Below are positions 1-5,339 of a stretch of DNA of 28,049 bases, piece after piece. The stretch lies in assembly GCA_027859055.1 (NCBI GenBank), contig JAQIBO010000019.1, forward strand, positions 1 through 28,049. Direction: 5' to 3'. The notes beneath the pieces were generated by a model. The model saw only the letters and a program-made list of their open reading frames with translations, searched no databases and was not told where the DNA came from. The number at the start of each line of letters is the position of its first letter. The stretch's first letter is position 1. Source of the stretch: Spirochaeta sp. GTDB lineage: Bacteria; Spirochaetota; Spirochaetia; DSM-27196; Alkalispirochaetaceae. Made by a program: the position numbers and the translations under genes.

Positions 1-1
1 G

Positions 2-328
2 GTCCAGGTAGTGGGCGGGTTTTCACTGTTCACCGACGGGTTTGTGGATGTGTTTGCCACCAGCACGGAAAACGGCCGCCGTCTCTCCGCTCTGTCTGAA
101 CGCATTCGCGGCCTCAAAAACGATCTCACCCGGATGCAGGAGGCGATAGACCGGCGCTACGATGATGAGCTGGCAGCGCAGGGCATCGAAAGCTGGACCA
201 TTGAGAACGATCGGCTGAAAGGGATTATCGAGCGGTTCACGATTTTTACCCACAAACAACAAGCCGGTGATCTTGTCGGTCTCAACGTCGAAGAGGGCGT
301 CGAGGCCGGTGACATCACGATGTTTTGA
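2..328 (+). CDS. C-terminal part of unrecognised protein upstream of cheD (5' truncated)
   Basis: The reading frame is open to the left edge of the window, so the true start is outside. A GTG at 11 could be a start, but the upstream bases give no spaced ribosome site, so truncation is more likely. About 108 residues are visible. The central part (LSERIRGLKNDLTRMQEAI and following) is charged and helical, a likely coiled coil. The protein ends in GDITMF. I do not recognise the family. It sits only 6 bases before cheD, so it is probably in the same operon and may belong to chemotaxis, for example as a receptor-like or adaptor-like helical protein. Its last five residues closely resemble those of CheD (DVTIF), which supports a shared binding partner. 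That functional link is inference. Confidence 0.6.
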   Translation, partial: VQVVGGFSLFTDGFVDVFATSTENGRRLSALSERIRGLKNDLTRMQEAIDRRYDDELAAQGIESWTIENDRLKGIIERFTIFTHKQQAGDLVGLNVEEGVEAGDITMF

Positions 329-334
329 CGCTCC

Positions 335-919
335 ATGAATCGCCATTTCGACAGAAAGTTCAATCGTGACGTCGCGGTCATTCATCCCGGGGAATACCTG
401 GTAACCGATGACGACATCATCATCTCCACCGTTCTCGGCAGCTGTGTCGCTGTGGCGCTCTACGACCCGACACGCCACCAGGGTGGGCTGAACCACTTCA
501 TGCTACCCGGTGAGATCAACAGGCAAAACGTGTTCACCGACGAGTCCGGCCGGTACGGGATGTTTGCGATGGAGCTCCTGATTAACGACATGCTCAAACG
601 GAACAGCAACAAACGGAACCTTGTTGCCAAAGTATTCGGCGGAGGGCACGTACTGAACACCGCCGCCGGAAAGATACCGGAAAGCAACATCGCCTTCGCC
701 CTTGAGTTTCTTGAGACGGAGAACATCCCGATCGCCAGCAGCGACGTCGGCGGGACCGACGCCCGGAAGATCTTTTTTTTCGCCCGCACCTCCCGCGTCC
801 TTTTGAAGCGGTTCGGCGGTCAGAAAGCGGCGCCGGTGGAACGCGAAGAGGAAGCGTATCTTTCCCGGATCAAAAAACCGGAACGACCGAAACCGAGCGA
901 CGACGTCACGATCTTCTGA
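335..919 (+). CDS. cheD: Chemoreceptor glutamine deamidase CheD
   Basis: The 194-residue protein has the CheD fold signatures: VLGSCVAVALYD with catalytic Cys37, GGLNHFMLP with catalytic His54, and Thr32 just before the Cys. A conserved glycine-rich stretch (KVFGGGHVL) follows, then GTDARKIFFF. CheD deamidates glutamines in methyl-accepting chemotaxis proteins and in many bacteria works with the CheY-P phosphatase CheC. It acts in the cytoplasm at receptor arrays. The ATG at 335 is 6 bases after the stop of the preceding gene, with no strong Shine-Dalgarno, so translational coupling is likely. The C-terminal tail after about residue 165 is charged and ends DDVTIF. A run of eight T residues (773-780) encodes the Ile-Phe-Phe stretch and could be a slippage site. 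The stop codon is one base from the stop of the convergent gene. Confidence 0.93.
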   Translation: MNRHFDRKFNRDVAVIHPGEYLVTDDDIIISTVLGSCVAVALYDPTRHQGGLNHFMLPGEINRQNVFTDESGRYGMFAMELLINDMLKRNSNKRNLVAKVFGGGHVLNTAAGKIPESNIAFALEFLETENIPIASSDVGGTDARKIFFFARTSRVLLKRFGGQKAAPVEREEEAYLSRIKKPERPKPSDDVTIF

Positions 920-920
920 G

Positions 921-1820
921 TTACATACCTCGCGCCGGCGGCGGGAGAAAGCGATGTGCCGCAAGAATGCGCAACGCCTCAGCAATCTCCCGCAGAAAGA
1001 TATCCGGATCTTCAATCCGCGGATCACTGCTGTCCTCCAGTGGTGCGTAACGTGCACCGGACAACGTTGTGAGTTCCCACAAATTGGCAAGCCGCTCCCC
1101 GCTAACGGTGCCGCGACGCATCTCCCGCAACGCCGCGTCCAGTTCCGTCTGGAGCTGCGATCGCGCCGCCGACACGGAAAGGTCGGTGGGAACGGTGAAC
1201 ACGCGCTGCTGCCCCGCCCCCATCACCGCCACGACCGAACCGTCGCGATACACGTCAAAACGGCCGGCGGCAACCTGCAGTGACAGCCCGGCGGCGTCCC
1301 GTTCCAGCGTCCCGACGCCACGGCCGCGAACAGCCACCGGCCCGGCGGTGACGGCGAAATCGGTACCGTCACCGACCCGGTACTCCCACTCCAGGGTACC
1401 GAACAGAAGCTCCATCTGTCCCGGTGAAACAACAACCACCTGCGCCGCCGGCTCCACAACAACGACCGGTGCAAACGAGGCGCGCAGCCGAATCTCCACA
1501 TCACGTTCGTTGGCACGCAGCCAGTCAAACCGATACAGCGGAAGCGCCCGCCCGCCCTCGTCGGGCAGTTCCAGCGCCTCCGGCCGTTCCAGCGTTCCCG
1601 CGTGACCAAGGCGCACAACCCGTACCGGCACACCGTCGCGTTCGGCGATGAGAACCTCCCGGGCGATAAACGCGTCAATCACCTCTCTCCGGGCGGGAAT
1701 CGCCGGTGCCAACGGCCCGTCCAGCGCAGAACCGGAAGCATCTGCGCCCTCCTGTGCTCCAGCTCCGGGAAGTGACAGCACCCCGAGGACGATACAAACG
1801 ATCACCCGAATCACGCTCAT
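921..1820 (-). CDS. Secreted protein of unknown function, third gene of the ParB-like/SPL-like operon
   Basis: The protein has 299 residues and begins with a signal peptide: a hydrophobic core (VIRVIVCIVLGVLSL) and a likely cleavage after the AGA at about residue 22. There is no lipobox. The mature part has a long beta-rich section (roughly residues 90-200, with repeated Val/Gly strands such as VVVVEPAAQVVVV) and a helical C-terminus. The strand pattern (a repeated 'value/gain' arrangement with GAGQQRVF) recalls FecR-like or cupin-like secreted domains, but I cannot assign a family. The ATG at 1820 overlaps the stop of the SPL-like gene as ATGA, which implies co-translation. It is probably periplasmic or surface-linked and made with two cytoplasmic, probably DNA-related proteins, an unexpected mixture. 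Function unknown. Confidence 0.75.
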   Translation of the reverse strand: MSVIRVIVCIVLGVLSLPGAGAQEGADASGSALDGPLAPAIPARREVIDAFIAREVLIAERDGVPVRVVRLGHAGTLERPEALELPDEGGRALPLYRFDWLRANERDVEIRLRASFAPVVVVEPAAQVVVVSPGQMELLFGTLEWEYRVGDGTDFAVTAGPVAVRGRGVGTLERDAAGLSLQVAAGRFDVYRDGSVVAVMGAGQQRVFTVPTDLSVSAARSQLQTELDAALREMRRGTVSGERLANLWELTTLSGARYAPLEDSSDPRIEDPDIFLREIAEALRILAAHRFLPPPARGM

Positions 1821-2923
1821 ACGGAACCTCCGATTTCAACGGGACGCATAATATCACGTAACAACGGTTCGTCTCCGCCGGCGGCGCGCTGCATGTTGCG
1901 CCATACCGCCGAGCTTTCCATGCACAGGTACACCGGTGTGTCCGGTAAAACCGCCCGAATACGCTCTTTGGCAAATCGGTACATCTCCGCGCGAATCGGC
2001 TGCAGGTAGCGCATTTTTCCGTCGTTGGAGGTGGCGAACTCGTCAAGCGCGTACGCCCGGTCCTCGACTATGCCCTTCAGGCTTGGCGGATACCGTAATG
2101 TGCCCAGGCTGATCCATTCCGGCGCGGTCTTACCAAACGTCGCGAGTCGGTCAATGACTGCGCCGTAGGCGCGCTGCCAGTCGGGAATGTGAATCATCGG
2201 ATCAAAGTGAAACGCCAGGCGGTATCCCCGTTGCGCGGCGCGGTGCGCCGCGGCCAGTCGCGCCTCCAGGGGTGCCGAGCTCCCCTCCTCCGCCGAGACG
2301 ATTTCCGGTGGATTCAGCGAAAACGACACAACGGCGTTTCGTCGCGAGGCGTCCCCCCCGGCGGGAAGATGATCAACGTAGTCGGTTTTGGTTTTGAGTT
2401 CGAACCGCAACTGTTCCATATCTTTCAGGTTCTCGATAAGCTCCCCGGAAATACCAAACAGCGGATCGTACAAAAGGCTGTCCCCGACTTCACCGGTGCC
2501 GAGGCGCACCACCCGGTCGGGTTGAAGCTGCGCCACCGCGCGTATTTCCGCGATCGTTTCTGCTGTGGGCAGGTGAACCTCAAGGGTCCGATTGCGGAGG
2601 TAGCTCTGCATGATGCAGTAGGTGCACCCGAGGGTGCACCCGAGATACACGTTCAGCGTCAGGTAGTTGCAGCACAGGTGACCATGGGTTCCCGGACACC
2701 GCCCGAGGTCGCCCCGTTGCGGCCGACGCACCACAATCGTTCGAGGAGAGAGTGCATCCGCCGGCAGATCACGGAGATCGGATATCTCCCGTGAGGAAAT
2801 GGTACCCAGCTGCGGTACCGTCGCAATCAGATCATCAACGCGTCGTCGCGTGTCGGAATCACCGGTACCGTCGCTCCACACGATCTGGTCCAGCGTTCTA
2901 GAATAGAAGTCCCACGAGGTCAT
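1817..2923 (-). CDS. Spore photoproduct lyase (SPL)-like radical SAM protein
   Basis: This 368-residue protein carries a radical SAM cluster motif of the SPL type, CTLGCTYC (Cys96, Cys100, Cys103), binding a [4Fe-4S] cluster and S-adenosylmethionine. Upstream are CPGT and HLCCNY (Cys76, Cys84, Cys85), also typical of SPL-family proteins outside sporeformers. GTGE at 142-145 fits the SAM-binding 'GGE' motif. The stretch FHFDPMIHIPDW and a C-terminal CMESSAVW are further SPL-family marks. Family knowledge: Bacillus SplB reverses thymine-dimer spore photoproduct in DNA. Here no Cys is evident at the place of the SplB hydrogen donor (Cys141), so the reaction may differ. The start chosen is the ATG at 2923 rather than the TTG at 2926, because an AAGGAGGAGG Shine-Dalgarno lies at 2929-2938, inside the preceding gene. 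It overlaps both neighbours. Confidence 0.85.
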   Translation of the reverse strand: MTSWDFYSRTLDQIVWSDGTGDSDTRRRVDDLIATVPQLGTISSREISDLRDLPADALSPRTIVVRRPQRGDLGRCPGTHGHLCCNYLTLNVYLGCTLGCTYCIMQSYLRNRTLEVHLPTAETIAEIRAVAQLQPDRVVRLGTGEVGDSLLYDPLFGISGELIENLKDMEQLRFELKTKTDYVDHLPAGGDASRRNAVVSFSLNPPEIVSAEEGSSAPLEARLAAAHRAAQRGYRLAFHFDPMIHIPDWQRAYGAVIDRLATFGKTAPEWISLGTLRYPPSLKGIVEDRAYALDEFATSNDGKMRYLQPIRAEMYRFAKERIRAVLPDTPVYLCMESSAVWRNMQRAAGGDEPLLRDIMRPVEIGGSV

Positions 2924-3863
2924 CAACCTCCTCCTTCATGCGCTCAAGGGCGGCAAGGCGCCGTTCAAGCTCGGCCCGGGAGCGGATCCGGAACGAGACG
3001 TTCAGAAATTCACCCTCGTAGTTACGAGGAAACGCCACCTCTACTCCGGTTCCCCGGGTGTATCGGTCATGGAATCGGCCCATCGCCGTCTCGATGTCGG
3101 TGACAACCGGGTATCTCAGCCGCCGCAACCGGTCAAGGATTCCGTTTCGTTCCCGAAGTTCCATCGTCGCCAGGATATCGTCAACGTCCACATCGCCGCG
3201 GCGCCACAACCCCGCCGCCAGCCGCAGGATCTGACGACGATCGCTGAAACTGAGCGTCTGAAGCGCCTCAAGGAGAGCAGGAACGGTGGGTATCAGCCCG
3301 TCCGGGACGATTTCGGCGGTTCGAATATCGATATCGCCGGCATCGAGGGCGGCGCGCAGCGGTTCCGCCAGTCGACGGTAGCGGCGCAACAGCTCCAGAA
3401 GATCACGCGCGGGATCGATCGCGGAACGGATCGCGGCAGGGACCGGATACCCTTCCACGTCGGGAGCAAGAACGCGCTCCAAATGTGACACAATCCGGTT
3501 GATCTCCGTCCAGCGGTAGGTGCCGGCACGCCCTTCGCCATCCAGCGCGTACCTGACCGCAACGACCTGCACGGCATTTTCGTCCGCGGGCGAGGGGTCC
3601 GCATGGGTGATCCGAAGCACCGGCACCACCTGTGCCGGGCCTGAATCGGCGTCAGCTTCAACGTCAGCCTCGAGATTCAGAACATCCTCGTAGTGAAAGC
3701 CCCAGACCACCTGATCGTTCAACAACACAGCCGGCCGGAGGTACAGATAATCGGGTGCGGGGTGTATGTCGGGGCGGTGGAAAAAATCGAACGTCCGATC
3801 GGTCCGCATCCGCCGCAGCAGTTCCCCCGCAGAAAGGGTGTCAGGCTGTAGTGGTGAAATCAT
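2898..3863 (-). CDS. ParB-like (ParB/Srx N-terminal domain) protein, stand-alone
   Basis: The protein has 321 residues. The N-terminal half shows a ParB/sulfiredoxin-like pattern (LRPAVLLNDQVVWGFHY, then VVPVLRI, then a Val-rich strand and a helix TEINRIVSHLE). It is followed by a helical region that resembles the ParB helix-turn-helix (RAALDAGDIDIRTAEIV, then a long helix ending LAAGLWRRGDVDVDDIL). The C-terminal 60 residues are a charged helix. No ParA gene is near, so chromosome partitioning is unlikely; DNA binding or nucleotide hydrolysis are possible. The start at 3863 is chosen over an upstream in-frame one because GGGAGGAG lies at 3867-3874, four or five bases before this ATG, and because the promoter at 3906-3934 would begin transcription near 3899, inside the longer version. 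First gene of the operon with the SPL-like enzyme. Family assignment is by motif pattern and moderate. Confidence 0.6.
   Translation of the reverse strand: MISPLQPDTLSAGELLRRMRTDRTFDFFHRPDIHPAPDYLYLRPAVLLNDQVVWGFHYEDVLNLEADVEADADSGPAQVVPVLRITHADPSPADENAVQVVAVRYALDGEGRAGTYRWTEINRIVSHLERVLAPDVEGYPVPAAIRSAIDPARDLLELLRRYRRLAEPLRAALDAGDIDIRTAEIVPDGLIPTVPALLEALQTLSFSDRRQILRLAAGLWRRGDVDVDDILATMELRERNGILDRLRRLRYPVVTDIETAMGRFHDRYTRGTGVEVAFPRNYEGEFLNVSFRIRSRAELERRLAALERMKEEVDDLVGLLF
2929..2938 (-). promoter_or_regulatory. Strong ribosome binding site for the SPL-like gene, inside the upstream gene
   Basis: On the minus strand the sequence AAGGAGGAGG ends 5 bases before the ATG at 2923. It is also read as codons of the ParB-like protein (Lys-Glu-Glu), whose stop follows the SPL start by 26 bases. 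It decides the start codon of the radical SAM gene and indicates coupled but vigorous translation. Confidence 0.75.
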
Positions 3864-3905
3864 CGCTCCTCCCGGCATCGCGGACACCGACGGTCCGCAC
3901 GTGCC

Positions 3906-3934
3906 AGCGTAGCAGGAGGCCGACGCGTTGACAA
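3906..3934 (-). promoter_or_regulatory. Sigma70-type promoter of the ParB-like/SPL-like operon
   Basis: On the minus strand TTGTCA (3934-3929), 17 bases, then TACGCT (3911-3906). A TG one base before the -10 makes it an extended -10 (TGC-TACGCT). Transcription would start near 3899, giving a leader of about 36 bases with a good Shine-Dalgarno. The -35 box lies on the same bases as the -35 of the hom promoter. Confidence 0.7.
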
Positions 3935-3956
3935 CGGCATGACGTATCCGTACCAT
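3928..3956 (+). promoter_or_regulatory. Sigma70-type promoter of hom, predicted leaderless
   Basis: TTGACA (3928-3933), a 17-base spacer and TACCAT (3951-3956). Only 8 bases separate the -10 from the hom ATG at 3965, so transcription should start at 3963-3965, at or just before the start codon. There is no Shine-Dalgarno in front of hom. Confidence 0.75.
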
Positions 3957-3964
3957 GCCGCCTA

Positions 3965-5293
3965 ATGAAAGCCCATAAGACCCTCCGGGTGGCTCTTGTC
4001 GGTTGTGGAACCGTCGGTGGCGCCACTGCCGAGATCCTGCTGCGAGAGCGCGACCTCCTCATCGAACGAAGTGGTGTGGACGTTGAACTGGTCGCTATTG
4101 TCAGTCTTACGTTTAACCACGCCCGGGAGCTGGGACTTCCGGAAGAGCTGTTTACCGAAGATATCGACACCGTTCTTGCGGAACACTCACTGGACATCGT
4201 AATTGAACTTGCCGGCGGCATCGAGTTTCCCCGGGAGCTGATAAAAAAAGCACTGGATGCGGGGGCCCACGTGGTCACCGCGAACAAAGCGCTTCTTGCG
4301 CACCATGGAAAAGAACTGTTCGCCTACGCCCGCGAACGGGGCCTGACGATCGGGTTTGAGGCGAGTTGCGGCGGAGGTATTCCGATCATCCGCGCGATAA
4401 CCGACGGTCTGGTGGCAAACCACATCGACGCGTTGTACGGCATCGTCAACGGGACGTGCAACTACATCCTCACCGAGATGATAGAAAAGGGGCAAAGCTA
4501 CTCCGAAGCGCTTGCCGATGCACAGGGTTCCGGCCTGGCCGAGGCGGATCCGAGTCTCGACGTGGAGGGAGGCGATTCGGCGCACAAGCTGGCGATCATG
4601 ACCTCCCTTGCCTTCGGTACCGACGTGGAATTTGACGCAATCCCCGTAACCGGCATCAACAACCTCCAAGCTACCGATGTGGCGTTTGGCCTGGAACTGG
4701 GGTATGTCGTCAAGCTCCTTGCAGTGGCCTACCGCCTCAACGGCGGCGTGACCGCCTGGGTGCGCCCGGCGTTTATCTCCAAAGAACACCCGCTGGCGTG
4801 GGTGGCCGGACCGTTCAACGCGGTCAGCGTGTACGGGCACCGCACCGGACACACGCTGTACTACGGCCGCGGCGCCGGGGGGGATCCTACCGCCAGCGCC
4901 GTGGTCGCGGACATTCTCGCGATCGGCACCGGAACGCTCCCCGCCACCTTTCAGCACACCGGTTACTGGCCGGACCGCAACGCGGGGCCGCCGCAGATAT
5001 CCGCGGACCAGGCGTCAAGCCGCTATTACCTGCGCATCATGGCCCAGGACCGTCCCGGTGTTCTCGCAAGTGTGGCGTCCATTCTCGGCGCCAACGGCAT
5101 CAGCATCGCCAGCCTCATTCAAAACGAAAAGGCGCTTCGAAACGAGCTTATCCCGGTGGTCATTACCACCCATGTCTGCCAGGAAGCGTCACTGCGCAAA
5201 GCGCTGACCGCTATCGATGCGCTCCCGCAAAGCGGCGAGCGGACCGTGTTTATTCCGATCGTGGATGAACACCCCGAACGCTGGGCGCGGTAA
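3965..5293 (+). CDS. hom: Homoserine dehydrogenase with C-terminal ACT domain
   Basis: The enzyme reduces aspartate semialdehyde to homoserine with NAD(P)H, the branch point to threonine and methionine; it is cytoplasmic. At 442 residues it is the usual monofunctional bacterial type. Seen in order: the Rossmann motif VGCGTVGG (residues 12-19), VVTANKALL with the conserved Lys near 105, the homoserine dehydrogenase core GIVNGTCNYIL, then EADPSLDVEGGDSAHKL with the catalytic Asp/Lys region, and an ACT regulatory domain from about residue 350 (YYLRIMAQDRPGVLASVASI). The ACT domain suggests threonine feedback control. The ATG at 3965 is the only start close before the Rossmann strand, and it lies 8 bases after a good -10 box with no Shine-Dalgarno, so the mRNA is probably leaderless. 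It is followed by glgP after 46 bases. Confidence 0.95.
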   Translation: MKAHKTLRVALVGCGTVGGATAEILLRERDLLIERSGVDVELVAIVSLTFNHARELGLPEELFTEDIDTVLAEHSLDIVIELAGGIEFPRELIKKALDAGAHVVTANKALLAHHGKELFAYARERGLTIGFEASCGGGIPIIRAITDGLVANHIDALYGIVNGTCNYILTEMIEKGQSYSEALADAQGSGLAEADPSLDVEGGDSAHKLAIMTSLAFGTDVEFDAIPVTGINNLQATDVAFGLELGYVVKLLAVAYRLNGGVTAWVRPAFISKEHPLAWVAGPFNAVSVYGHRTGHTLYYGRGAGGDPTASAVVADILAIGTGTLPATFQHTGYWPDRNAGPPQISADQASSRYYLRIMAQDRPGVLASVASILGANGISIASLIQNEKALRNELIPVVITTHVCQEASLRKALTAIDALPQSGERTVFIPIVDEHPERWAR

Positions 5294-5305
5294 TCCGTCG
5301 CCCAG
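5281..5305 (+). other. Hairpin spanning the hom stop codon
   Basis: CTGGGCG (5281-5287) pairs perfectly with CGCCCAG (5299-5305). Three more pairs (CGG with CCG, one bulged T) leave a four-base loop TAAT that holds the TAA stop of hom. There is no T tract after it. It may partly attenuate transcription into glgP or protect the 3' end of hom. Function is inferred. Confidence 0.45.
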
Positions 5306-5310
5306 CGTCC

Positions 5311-5328
5311 AGACCAGACCAGACCAGA
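5311..5328 (+). repeat. Short tandem repeat AGACC x3 in the glgP leader
   Basis: AGACC occurs three times in tandem, followed by AGA, just before the AAGGAAG ribosome site of glgP. It is short and may be chance, but a unit gain or loss would change the distance between the hom hairpin and the glgP ribosome site. Confidence 0.5.
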
Positions 5329-5339
5329 AGGAAGATTTC

